Positions 51,650-59,199 of a DNA stretch of 64,000 bases are shown piece by piece. Position numbers and translations under genes: made by a program. The stretch's first letter is position 1. The number at the start of each line of letters is the position of its first letter. A model generated the notes under the pieces. It searched no databases and was not told the origin of the DNA. It worked only from the letters and a program-made list of their open reading frames with translations. Origin of the DNA: Anaerolineae bacterium (GTDB lineage: Bacteria; Chloroflexota; Anaerolineae; 4572-78; J111); NCBI GenBank assembly GCA_023382535.1, contig JAHDWA010000012.1, positions 157,849-221,848 of the forward strand, given 5' to 3'.

Positions 51650-52597
51650 TTATGTTTTCGCCTCAGCCATCCCAAAGAGTCGGCGCAGGTTGGCCCGGTT
51701 GGCCCGCTCGGCGGCCCAGGCGGCGTGCTGGGCCATTTGCTCTTCGATCAGCGCCTGCAGGCGACAATTGCCATAGGGAGCCAAGTGATCCAGAGCCTGC
51801 CGGTGGAGGGTCTGGGCGGTCTGCTCAACCCCGGCCCAAAAAGCCTCCTGCGCCAGTTGCCAGCCGGTCAGTCGCTCCAGGTCAAGAGATTCATGATGTT
51901 GGAAAAATTGCTGCAACAGGTGGGCCGACACGTAATTCAGCCGACCTGCTTGCAGGTCGGCCAGCCAATCAGTGGCATCGTCGCCAATCTGCCGGGCCAG
52001 GATAAAGCAGTGCAGGGCGGCGGGCAGGTCACGCCAGCGCGAGTCGCCGGGCTGGGTCTGGGCCAGATGGAGTTGGGCAGTGGTATTGAAAGAGAAGGGG
52101 AGCGCCCGGTCGCCGATAAAATCAAGGGTGAAGCGTTCAAGCCGGTCAGGGGTTACCTCGTCCAGCCGGGCGAAACGGGTTTGCCATTCCTGGGCATGCG
52201 CCTCGGCGGAACGCTGCGCCAGTTGCAGGTAGTCCGGCCAATAGGGAGTGCCAGTGACCCCCAGGCTGGTGTAAGTTTCGATCATTTTGAGCAGGGCCAG
52301 GTGACCGCTCAACAGGGCGGCGGGTGAAGCGTCGCCGTCCAATAGTTCATCTTGAACAAAGTAGTACCACCAAAAGTAGAAGTGGGCCAGGCTCAACTGC
52401 CGGCTCACCTCCGCCGAAACGGGCAGCAGGTCGGCCAGCAGGTCGGGTAACAAGACGACAATGCGGCTAAATTCGCTCTGCGCCAGCCGGTCAAACCAGG
52501 GCCGGGTTACGGCTCGCAAGGGCGGGGCCAGCGTATCAAAATAGGTGCGGGCCGCCGCGATAACCACGTGATAGCGTTCCGCCTCTGCTGCGTTCAT
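51650..52597 (-). CDS. Class I isoprenoid-synthase-like protein
   Basis: 315 all-helical residues. The first aspartate-rich site is degenerate (QDELLDGD, about 82-89) and the second is well formed: QIGDDATDWLADLQAGRLN (about 214-232), as in trans-prenyltransferases and squalene/phytoene synthases. Magnesium binding for a diphosphate substrate is therefore plausible, but the degenerate first site makes catalysis uncertain. It overlaps the threonine-synthase-like gene by ATGA and the methyltransferase begins one base after its stop. Such tight coupling to a PLP enzyme and a methyltransferase is unusual for primary isoprenoid metabolism. Substrate unknown. Confidence 0.75.
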   Translation of the reverse strand: MNAAEAERYHVVIAAARTYFDTLAPPLRAVTRPWFDRLAQSEFSRIVVLLPDLLADLLPVSAEVSRQLSLAHFYFWWYYFVQDELLDGDASPAALLSGHLALLKMIETYTSLGVTGTPYWPDYLQLAQRSAEAHAQEWQTRFARLDEVTPDRLERFTLDFIGDRALPFSFNTTAQLHLAQTQPGDSRWRDLPAALHCFILARQIGDDATDWLADLQAGRLNYVSAHLLQQFFQHHESLDLERLTGWQLAQEAFWAGVEQTAQTLHRQALDHLAPYGNCRLQALIEEQMAQHAAWAAERANRANLRRLFGMAEAKT

Positions 52598-53865
52598 AGT
52601 AACGGGGTTGGGATAGAAGCCATAACTTGCTGCACCTCGTCCAGGCTTGGCCCGACACGGTAGGGCTGCGTACCCACCAAGTTCACCGCTTTCATGGCGC
52701 TGACGATATCTTTCAGGCCACTGCCGGTGTTGATGACCACAACCCGCTCGTCGGGGGCGACTAGCCCTTGGTTGATTGCCTTAACCAGCCCGGCGAAGGC
52801 CGCGGCCCCGGCCGGTTCGGCAAAGACGCCGCAGCCGCGAGCCAGGGCCGGAATGGCGGCCAGAATTTCCTCGTCGGTCACGGTCAGATAAGCCCCGTTC
52901 GTCTCGGTTACGGCAGCCAGGGCTTTGATCCGGTCGCGGGGCAGGCCGGCGCTAATGCTGTCGGCGATGGTTTGGGCGGCGATAGGCGGCTTGGTGAGAA
53001 CGTCTTCGCCGCTGCGCCAGGCCTGGTACAGGTAGGCGCTGCCCTCGGCCTGAATACCCATCAATTTGGGCATGCGGTCAATCCAGCCCAGGGCCAGCAA
53101 ATCTTTTAGCCCTTTATGCACCCCGCCGATGATACAGCCATCGCCGACGCTGACAAAAATCCGGTCGGGCGCTTGCCAGCCCAACTGCTCGCAGATTTCA
53201 AAGCTGACCGTTTTCTTGCCCTCGCTCATGTAAGGGTTGTAGCCGGTGTTGCGATTGTACCAACCGTAAGCACGGGCCGCTTGCATACACAATTCAAAAG
53301 CGTCGTCATAGGTGCCTTTGACCAGCATCACCGTCGAGCCAAAGGTCAGCAATTGGGCAACCTTGGCCTGGGGGGCAGTCTCGGGCACAAAGATGACGTT
53401 GGCCTGCTTGACGCTGGCGCACAGGCCACTCAACGCCGCCGCCGCGTTGCCGGTGCTAGCGGTGGTGATCACCTCCGCCCCCTTCTCCTGCGCCTTGACC
53501 ACGGCAATAGCGCTGGCCCGGTCCTTGAAGGAGGCCGTCGGCAGGCGGCCATCGTCTTTAACCCACAGGTGTTTCAGGCCCAATTCGGCGGCCAGGCGGT
53601 CAGTCTGGTAGAGCGGGGTCCAGCCGACGGTAAGCGGGGGCACAGCCGCGTCAGGTTCAATCGGCAGGAGGGGTTTGTAACGCCAGATGGTGGTGTCGGT
53701 CGAGCGGCGCAGGTCGTCCCGGCTGAACCGCTGGCCGATGCGCTCATAGTTGTACTGTACGTCAACAATGCCCTCGTCGCCGTGATCGGGGCAGACGTAA
53801 TCAATTTCATTGGCGCGGTAAGTTTTACCGCAGATCAGACATTTAAGGTGGAGAATGTGGGCCAT
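52594..53865 (-). CDS. Threonine-synthase-like PLP enzyme
   Basis: About 423 residues from the ATG at 53865 (in-frame GTG four codons upstream is possible). An N-terminal zinc-ribbon-like segment (LKCLICGKTYRANEIDYVCPDHG) is followed by the fold type II PLP domain: LPTASFKDRASA carries the PLP lysine, TASTGNAAAALSG the substrate loop, VGDGCIIGGVHKGL the phosphate cradle. This is the threonine synthase/L-threonine-ammonia-lyase group. No homoserine kinase or dehydrogenase is nearby; instead it sits after carbamate kinase and before an isoprenoid synthase, so a catabolic amino-acid role (for example diaminopropionate-type elimination) is as likely as threonine synthesis. Confidence 0.82.
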   Translation of the reverse strand: MAHILHLKCLICGKTYRANEIDYVCPDHGDEGIVDVQYNYERIGQRFSRDDLRRSTDTTIWRYKPLLPIEPDAAVPPLTVGWTPLYQTDRLAAELGLKHLWVKDDGRLPTASFKDRASAIAVVKAQEKGAEVITTASTGNAAAALSGLCASVKQANVIFVPETAPQAKVAQLLTFGSTVMLVKGTYDDAFELCMQAARAYGWYNRNTGYNPYMSEGKKTVSFEICEQLGWQAPDRIFVSVGDGCIIGGVHKGLKDLLALGWIDRMPKLMGIQAEGSAYLYQAWRSGEDVLTKPPIAAQTIADSISAGLPRDRIKALAAVTETNGAYLTVTDEEILAAIPALARGCGVFAEPAGAAAFAGLVKAINQGLVAPDERVVVINTGSGLKDIVSAMKAVNLVGTQPYRVGPSLDEVQQVMASIPTPLL

Positions 53866-53896
53866 AAATATTACCACTCAGGAGTTTTATCAAGTG

Positions 53897-53936
53897 TGTT
53901 GCGTGTTGCGTCTTCCGTTTTACGCAATACGTAACA
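53897..53936. repeat. Imperfect hairpin repeat (TGTTGCG type)
   Basis: TGTTGCGTGTTGCGT (53897-53911) pairs with 53922-53936 with two mismatches. A truncated relative lies at 60331-60366. Confidence 0.6.
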
Positions 53937-53946
53937 CGCTTCACAT

Positions 53947-54891
53947 TTATGTCGTAATCCGGGTACCCGTCTCCCCGGCCAGCGCTCTTTCCAGATTTTC
54001 GGGGTTGGTGATGATGGCTTCCTTGCCGCCGCGCTCCAGGAAGTTGACGACCGCCTGAATTTTGGGAGCCATGCTGCCTTTGGCAAAGTGACCACCGGCG
54101 GCCAGATATTCCTTGGCCTGGGCCAGGGTCAGGTGATCGAGCCACTGCTGGTTGGGTTTGCCGTAATTGAGGGCTACTTTTTCGACGGCCGTGCTAATGA
54201 TAAACAAATCTGCGCCAATACTGCTGGCGAGCAAAGAGGAGGCATAGTCCTTGTCAATCACGGCGGCAATGCCTTTCAAGTTACCGTTCTCGTCGGCTAC
54301 GACCGGGATACCGCCGCCGCCCACGGCAACGACAATCACACCTGCCGCAATCAATTGTTTGATCACCGCTTCTTCCACAATGCGCATCGGCAGGGGAGAA
54401 GGCACAACCCGCCGCCAACCCCGCCCGGCATCCTCGACCACATCCCAGCCCTCCTGGCGGCGGCGCTCGGCCTGGGCCGGGTCCATAAAGGAGCCGATGG
54501 GTTTGGTGGGATTTTGGAAGGCAGGATCATCCCGGCTGACCTCTACCTGGGTGACAATGGTAGCGACTTGCTTGCTGATCCCCATCTGGTGGAGGAAGTT
54601 GTATAAATTTTGCTGCAGGGCATAGCCAATCGCGCCCTGGCTGTCAGCCCCGCAGACATCCAGCGGTATTTCGTGCAGTTCGTGGGCAGACAGTTCGGAG
54701 CGGCGCAGGATAAAACCGACCTGCGGTCCGTTGCCATGCCCAATCACCACGTTCCAACCATCTTTTATCATCGCAGCGATGTGGGCGCAGGTTTCTTTAG
54801 CGGCCTGATACTGGTCTTCGACGCTGCGGTGCTGCTCATCTTTAATGAGTGAATTGCCCCCAATAGCAATAACGGCGACTTTGCTGGTCAT
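53947..54891 (-). CDS. arcC: Carbamate kinase
   Basis: Transfers phosphate from carbamoyl phosphate to ADP, giving ATP, ammonia and CO2. 314 residues, the usual length. Amino-acid-kinase fold signs: AIGGNSLIKDEQHRS at the N-terminus, VIGHGNGPQVGFILRRSE (about 49-66), GVIVVAVGGGGIPVV (about 181-195), VIDKDYASSLLASSIGADLF (about 212-231), GSMAPKIQAVVNFLERGG. Upstream on the same strand is YgeW, which would supply carbamoyl phosphate from a carbamoyl (ureido) substrate. No arginine deiminase is present, so this is the purine/ureide type (YqeA-like) rather than arginine fermentation. Confidence 0.95.
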   Translation of the reverse strand: MTSKVAVIAIGGNSLIKDEQHRSVEDQYQAAKETCAHIAAMIKDGWNVVIGHGNGPQVGFILRRSELSAHELHEIPLDVCGADSQGAIGYALQQNLYNFLHQMGISKQVATIVTQVEVSRDDPAFQNPTKPIGSFMDPAQAERRRQEGWDVVEDAGRGWRRVVPSPLPMRIVEEAVIKQLIAAGVIVVAVGGGGIPVVADENGNLKGIAAVIDKDYASSLLASSIGADLFIISTAVEKVALNYGKPNQQWLDHLTLAQAKEYLAAGGHFAKGSMAPKIQAVVNFLERGGKEAIITNPENLERALAGETGTRITT

Positions 54892-54910
54892 TAATTTCTC
54901 CCTTTAGATA

Positions 54911-55030
54911 GTAGGCAGTAGGGAGTAGGAAGAAAGAAGATGGTAGATAGAAGATAGACGCGAAGTGTAGCAAGAAACTATCTTCAATCCTCTATCCTCT
55001 TCCCCTATTTCCTACTCCTTACTCCTTACT
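54911..55030. repeat. Heptanucleotide repeat (GTAGGRA)
   Basis: GTAGGCA GTAGGGA GTAGGAA in phase (54911-54931), more degenerate units (GATAGAA) up to 54958, then complementary CCTATTT CCTACTC CTTACTC CTTACTT units up to 55027. Fills the carbamate kinase-YgeW gap. Confidence 0.7.
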
Positions 55031-55032
55031 TC

Positions 55033-56010
55033 TTAGCTCATGGTAAGCGCCATGACGGCTTTTTGCACGTGCAGGCGGTTTTCGGCTTCATCATAGACCA
55101 CCGAATTCGGGCCGTCAATTACCCCATCGGTCACTTCGATGTTGCGGTCGGCGGGCAGGCAGTGCATGTAGATGGCGTCGGGTTTGGCCAGGGCCATGCG
55201 GCGCTCGTCGGTGATCCAGCTTGAGTATTTTCGACCAATTTCGACACTCTCTTGCACGTCCTCGGTCGTCATCCAGCAGCCCCAGCTCTTGGGATAAACC
55301 ACGTCGGCGTCTTTGAAGCCGGCGTCCATGTCGTCCATCACCTCAAAGCTGCCGTTGTGTTTGCGGGCGTTATCCTTGGCCTGCTGGACGATGTCAGGCA
55401 TCAGTTTGAACTCCGGCGGGTGGACCAGGCGGACATTCATCCCGTAGCGGGTCATCAGCAGGATCAGGCTTTGCGGCACGCTGAGCGGTTTTTGGTAACT
55501 GCTGGCATAGGCATAGCTGACGGCGATGGTTTTGCCGCGCGGGTCGCCCTTTTTCTCGATAATAGTCATCAGATCGGCCAGGATTTGGAAGGGATGGTAA
55601 ACGTCGCACTGCATGTTCAGCACCGGCACTCGGCTGGCTTCGGCGACTTCACGGATGTACTTATTGCCAAAGCCCCAGTCGCACTGGCGGATGGCAATGC
55701 CGTCGAAGTAGCGGCCAAAAATCTCGCCGATTTCTTTGGCCGTGTCGCCATGGCTGATCTGGGTGGTGTCGCTGTCAATAAACGCGCCGTGGCCGCCCAA
55801 CTGGGCAATACCGGCCTCGAAGCTGGCCCGGGTGCGGGTGCTGCTGAAGAAAAAGAGCATGGCCAGGGCTTTGTCGCGCAGGTAAGCGTGGTCACGACCG
55901 ACAGCGCGGGCCCGTTTAAGTTCCAACGCCAAATCCATAATCGTGTCCACTTCGTCGCGGGTCCATTCCTGGGTCGTGATCAGGTCGCGACCGCGTAGAT
56001 GCGTTTGCAT
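55033..56010 (-). CDS. ygeW: Knotted carbamoyltransferase YgeW
   Basis: 325 residues of the aspartate/ornithine carbamoyltransferase family. The carbamoyl-phosphate motif is FSSTRTRASFEAGIAQLGGH (about 54-73) and the second-substrate region includes MHCLPADR (about 285-292). CDVYHPFQILADLM is the HP loop contributed by the neighbouring subunit. The extended stretch KSWGCWMTTEDVQESVEIG and IDSDTTQISHGDTAKEIGE mark the YgeW group, which lacks normal ornithine specificity and has a knotted active site. In purine/ureide clusters it is thought to run in the direction releasing carbamoyl phosphate for carbamate kinase. It lies between YgeY and carbamate kinase, as in E. coli-type clusters. Confidence 0.93.
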   Translation of the reverse strand: MQTHLRGRDLITTQEWTRDEVDTIMDLALELKRARAVGRDHAYLRDKALAMLFFFSSTRTRASFEAGIAQLGGHGAFIDSDTTQISHGDTAKEIGEIFGRYFDGIAIRQCDWGFGNKYIREVAEASRVPVLNMQCDVYHPFQILADLMTIIEKKGDPRGKTIAVSYAYASSYQKPLSVPQSLILLMTRYGMNVRLVHPPEFKLMPDIVQQAKDNARKHNGSFEVMDDMDAGFKDADVVYPKSWGCWMTTEDVQESVEIGRKYSSWITDERRMALAKPDAIYMHCLPADRNIEVTDGVIDGPNSVVYDEAENRLHVQKAVMALTMS

Positions 56011-56078
56011 AGTTAGGTCTCCTTCTTTATGTCTAATTATTTTGATGGTTTAGCTATCTTTTAGAGGTGATGACTAGG

Positions 56079-56126
56079 GAAGCGAGGAGGAGCAAAAATC
56101 TTTTCGCCTCTTCGCCTCCTCGCTTC
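56079..56126. repeat. Hairpin repeat (GAAGCGAGGAGG)
   Basis: GAAGCGAGGAGG (56079-56090) pairs perfectly with CCTCCTCGCTTC (56115-56126). The right side repeats TTCGCCTC units up to about 56136. Confidence 0.7.
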
Positions 56127-56132
56127 TTCGCC

Positions 56133-57347
56133 TCAGCCTTTCAACATCGCCGGCAGCAGGGCATAGAACTCCGTGGCCTTGACCACATCCTCCAGCGAGA
56201 CACTGTCTTCGGTGGTGTGGGCGGTGACTTCGTCGCCGGGGCCAAAGCCGATGGAGGGAATCCCGGCTTTACCGGCCCAGTAAATGCCATTGGTGCTGAA
56301 GTTCCACTTGCCGCTGGGGGTTTCGGGCAGGCCGATGACCTGGCGGGTCTTTTGCCCGGCGACGACGAGCGGATGGCTTTCCTCAAAAGCCCAGGCCGGG
56401 AAATATTTGTCTACGGGGAAAACAAAGCCGGTGTAACTTGGCTCATCGTAGAACAGCTCTTCCAGCTTGATCTTGTCTTTCTGGTCGGCGGGAATGAGGG
56501 CTTCCAGTTGGGCTTTGACGCTCTCCTTGCTCTCGCCAAAGGTCATGCGCCGGTCAATAAAGATAGTACATTCATCCGGCACGGCGTTGATGGAAGGCGT
56601 GCTAACCTTCATATCGCTGACGGTAATTTTGCCGTGGCCCAAAAATTCGTGGTCGCCCAACTCCGGCTCCAGCTTGCTGATAGCCTCGATGATCGGCAGC
56701 ATTTTGTAGATTGCGTTATCGCCGAGGTGGTTGGAGGCGGCGTGGGCGCTTTTGCCTTTGGCCGTAATTTTCATCTCCAGCCGGCCCTTGTGACCGCGAT
56801 AGACCTGCATCCGGGTTGGCTCGCCGATGACGACGAAATCGGGCTTGACCTTGGGATCGGCCTCGGCAAAGCTGTGGGGGGCAATGCCGTCGCACCATTC
56901 TTCCATGTTGCCGAAGTAGTAGAGGGTGTATTCGTCGGGAGAAAAGAGACCCAGGTCGCGGGCCAGGGCGATGCCATAGACCATACCGGGGGTCGAGCCT
57001 TTTTCGTCGCACGCCCCACGGGCGTAGAAGATGCCGTCCTCAATTTTACCCTGGAACGGGTCCCACTGCCAGGCGGCCGGGTCGCCCACGCCGACGGTAT
57101 CAATATGGCTGTCGTAGACGATGATCGTAGAGCCGTGGCCCACCCGGCCAAAGATATTGCCCATCTTGTCGAAGCGAACCTCGTCAAAACCAAGTTTGCG
57201 CATCTCCTCGGCTATTCGCTCGCCGACCGGGCCAATCTGGCTGTCCATGCTGGGGATGGCGCAGATGTCGCGCAAAAACTGGATGATGGTTTCACGCCGT
57301 TTTTCGACTTCGTCGTGTAATTTTTGGGTGAGGGAAGAGTTAATCAT
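56133..57347 (-). CDS. ygeY: YgeY family (M20) hydrolase
   Basis: 404 residues of the M20/ArgE/DapE di-zinc peptidase-deacylase family. Metal and catalytic residues: His-x-Asp in YDSHIDTVGVGD (about 79-90), RGACDEKGSTPGMVYG (bridging Asp), MEEWCDGIAPHS (catalytic Glu-Glu region), VIGEPTRMQVYRGHKGR and the late TAHTTEDSVSLED (His ligand). Annotated in databases as selenium-metabolism-linked because of its neighbours in E. coli, but no selenium gene or in-frame TGA is seen here. It probably hydrolyses a ureido or amide intermediate ahead of YgeW. The start codon is supported by AAAGGAT. Confidence 0.92.
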   Translation of the reverse strand: MINSSLTQKLHDEVEKRRETIIQFLRDICAIPSMDSQIGPVGERIAEEMRKLGFDEVRFDKMGNIFGRVGHGSTIIVYDSHIDTVGVGDPAAWQWDPFQGKIEDGIFYARGACDEKGSTPGMVYGIALARDLGLFSPDEYTLYYFGNMEEWCDGIAPHSFAEADPKVKPDFVVIGEPTRMQVYRGHKGRLEMKITAKGKSAHAASNHLGDNAIYKMLPIIEAISKLEPELGDHEFLGHGKITVSDMKVSTPSINAVPDECTIFIDRRMTFGESKESVKAQLEALIPADQKDKIKLEELFYDEPSYTGFVFPVDKYFPAWAFEESHPLVVAGQKTRQVIGLPETPSGKWNFSTNGIYWAGKAGIPSIGFGPGDEVTAHTTEDSVSLEDVVKATEFYALLPAMLKG

Positions 57348-57371
57348 AAAATTTTATCCTTTCAATAATAA

Positions 57372-57446
57372 GGGAGTAGGGAGTAAGGAGTAGGTAGTAG
57401 GGGGATGCACCCTTACTCCCTACTACCTACTTCCTACTACCTATTT
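57372..57446. repeat. Heptanucleotide repeat hairpin (GGGAGTA)
   Basis: GGGAGTA GGGAGTA AGGAGTA GGTAGTA in exact phase (57372-57399), then a complementary arm of TACTCCC/TACTACC/TACTTCC units (57414-57442). Same unit type as 38908 but a separate location. Confidence 0.85.
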
Positions 57447-58170
57447 ACGTTTCTCGCCGGATCAGGCGCAGGCGCAGTAAATCATCTCTAAAATAGGAAT
57501 AGGCTTTGAGGATGGGCAGGTTGTCCTGGTTATAGCCGATTTCTTCAAAACACAGCAAAGCCTTGTTGGGCTGCAGATGCAGCATCTGGGCCAGCTCAGC
57601 CGAGGCGTTCAGCGGCACAATTTCGCTCAGGTAGTAGGTCAGGTGCTGCTGGCAAAATTCGGGCAGAAAGTGGTACATCGGCAGGTTGAAATCGGCACGG
57701 GTGTGGGGCAGCTTGATCAGGTCAACGGGCAGGTGATTGATGGTAAAAATAACCGGCTGATCATCGGCCAGAAAGAGCTTTTGGATGATGAGGAGGGAAG
57801 CGCCGGGCGGCAGGTTGAGTTCCTGAGCGATTTTAGGATCGGCGGGCTGCTGGTCCACCCTGATAATCCGAGTGGTAGGGGTATAACCGTGGGCTTCCAG
57901 CATTGCTTCATAGCCCCAGATTTCTTCCAGTCGGGATTTGAGCTGCAAACCGGCTTCGTTAACAAAGGTTCCCGCACCTTGCTTGCGATAGATCACCCCT
58001 TCCAATTCCAGCCGGCTCAACGCATCACGGATGGTGGTCCGGCTGACGCCTAGCTCGTTGGCCAGGTCGGTTTCGGAGGGAATCCGGCCGTCTTCAAATT
58101 CAGCGTTAAGGATGCGCTGCTTGAGGTAAGCTTTGGCCTGTTCAGTTAAAGATGGGCTGCGTTTTAGCAC
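57445..58170 (-). CDS. GntR family regulator, UTRA (HutC/FarR) subfamily
   Basis: 241 residues. N-terminal winged helix (DGRIPSETDLANELGVSRTTIRDALSRLE is the recognition part) and a UTRA effector domain (about 85-235) with LLIIQKLFLADDQPVIFTIN and ALLCFEEIGYNQDNLPI. HutC-type proteins respond to small metabolites such as urocanate or sugar phosphates. Divergent from an SDR gene and first on the strand of the YgeY-YgeW-carbamate kinase block, so it likely controls both. A promoter and three related GTCRTAY half-sites lie just upstream. Confidence 0.9.
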   Translation of the reverse strand: MLKRSPSLTEQAKAYLKQRILNAEFEDGRIPSETDLANELGVSRTTIRDALSRLELEGVIYRKQGAGTFVNEAGLQLKSRLEEIWGYEAMLEAHGYTPTTRIIRVDQQPADPKIAQELNLPPGASLLIIQKLFLADDQPVIFTINHLPVDLIKLPHTRADFNLPMYHFLPEFCQQHLTYYLSEIVPLNASAELAQMLHLQPNKALLCFEEIGYNQDNLPILKAYSYFRDDLLRLRLIRRET

Positions 58171-58185
58171 AATGAAAAAGGTAAT

Positions 58186-58222
58186 GTCGTATGGTTGTAT
58201 GACAACTTCTATATGGTACGAC
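58186..58222. promoter_or_regulatory. Candidate operator with three GTCRTACMA-like half-sites
   Basis: GTCGTATGG (forward, 58186-58194), GTCATACAA (reverse, ending 58203) and GTCGTACCA (reverse, ending 58222). The last covers the -10 box of the GntR gene, so self-repression is plausible. Confidence 0.5.
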
Positions 58223-58241
58223 TAAATTTGAATTTTGTCAA
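58213..58241 (-). promoter_or_regulatory. Promoter of the GntR/UTRA gene
   Basis: Minus strand TTGACA (58236-58241), 17-base spacer, TACCAT (58213-58218). Start expected near 58206, about 35 bases before the gene. Confidence 0.7.
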
Positions 58242-58245
58242 GAGG

Positions 58246-58275
58246 TTGGTTGAATTATGAGCGTGGGATTATAAT
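58246..58275 (+). promoter_or_regulatory. Promoter of the SDR gene at 58308
   Basis: TTGGTT (58246-58251), 18-base spacer, TATAAT (58270-58275). The -10 is perfect and the -35 is weak. It diverges from the GntR promoter, with the two -35 regions nearly touching. Confidence 0.6.
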
Positions 58276-58307
58276 CTGGGATGCTATATTCAAAATAGGA
58301 GAAGGAC

Positions 58308-59063
58308 ATGCGACGTTTTGAGAATCAGATAGCAATTGTGACCGGCGGCGGCCGGGGCATCGGCGCGGCTACGGCCCGCCGGTTGGGGAGTGAAGGGGCG
58401 GCGGTGGTCGTCGCCGATATTGACCGGGGACCGGCGGAAGAAGTTGCCGAGTCTATTCGAGCGGCGCAGGGCGAGGCCCTGGCCGTGCCGGTGAATGTGA
58501 CCTCCCGCGCAGACATCGAAAAGATGTTAGCCGCTGCTCTGGAAAGATACGATCACGTGGACGTGCTGGCCAATATTGCCGGGACCGGCTTCGCGGAGCA
58601 TTTTCTGCGCCTGACCGATGAAGGCTGGCAGCGGGTCTTGAATATCAATCTGACCGGCGTTTTTCTGTGCTCCCAAATTGTGGCCCGGCACATGGTCGAG
58701 CGGGGGATTGCCGGGCGGATTGTCAACATGGCCTCGACCAATGGGCTGGTCGGCGAAGGGGATTACGCCGCTTACAATGCCTCCAAATTTGGGGTGGTCG
58801 GGTTGACCATGACCATGGCCATTGATCTGGCGCCCTACAACATCCGGGTGAACAGTGTCTGCCCCGGCCTGATCAAGACCCGTCTGAGCCAGCCGTTGTG
58901 GGCTGACCCGGCCGCATCGTCCGAATATCTCAAAAAAATCCCGCTTAATCGCTTTGGCGAGCCGGAAGAGGTTGCTGCCGCAGTGGCCTACCTGGCCTCG
59001 GCCGATTCCGGTTTTATCACCGGCCACCAGTTAGTGATTGATGGCGGGCAACTTACGTTTTAA
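58308..59063 (+). CDS. SDR family oxidoreductase (FabG-like)
   Basis: 251 residues, NAD(P)-dependent. Cofactor loop TGGGRGIGAATA (about 12-23), NIAGTG, catalytic Ser in NMASTNGLVGEGD, Tyr-x3-Lys in YAAYNASKFG, and GHQLVIDGGQLTF at the end. Closest to generic 3-oxoacyl reductase or glucose-dehydrogenase-like SDRs; no specific substrate can be assigned. AGGAGAAGGAC precedes the ATG. Divergent from the GntR/UTRA gene, so possibly under its control and part of the same ureido-compound pathway. Confidence 0.85.
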   Translation: MRRFENQIAIVTGGGRGIGAATARRLGSEGAAVVVADIDRGPAEEVAESIRAAQGEALAVPVNVTSRADIEKMLAAALERYDHVDVLANIAGTGFAEHFLRLTDEGWQRVLNINLTGVFLCSQIVARHMVERGIAGRIVNMASTNGLVGEGDYAAYNASKFGVVGLTMTMAIDLAPYNIRVNSVCPGLIKTRLSQPLWADPAASSEYLKKIPLNRFGEPEEVAAAVAYLASADSGFITGHQLVIDGGQLTF

Positions 59064-59070
59064 TGTTTGT

Positions 59071-59165
59071 ATGTCATTTCGATCGGCGAAGCGGGGAGAA
59101 ATCCCTTTGAACGTTGGTCATAAGACAAGGTACAGGTGATTTCTCGCTATCGCTCGAAGTGACAT
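59071..59165. repeat. GTCATTTCGA inverted-repeat element
   Basis: Outer arms ATGTCATTTCGA (59071-59082) and TCGAAGTGACAT (59153-59164) are complementary with one mismatch; inner GAGAAATC/GATTTCTC (59095-59103 and 59138-59145) also pair. Elements of this type occur in intergenic DNA of many bacteria. It fills the gap between convergent genes. Confidence 0.75.
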
Positions 59166-59199
59166 GAATCAGAAGGTTGAGGTCAACCAGCCCGTAAGC

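Noticed and set aside
52594..53865. Assignment as biosynthetic ThrC with a gene symbol
   Set aside because: Neither homoserine kinase nor homoserine dehydrogenase is nearby and the context is catabolic, so only a family-level call is made.
56133..57347. Selenocysteine or a selenium operon at the YgeY gene
   Set aside because: The name in the databases refers to gene neighbourhood in other bacteria. No in-frame TGA, SECIS-like hairpin or selenium gene is visible here.
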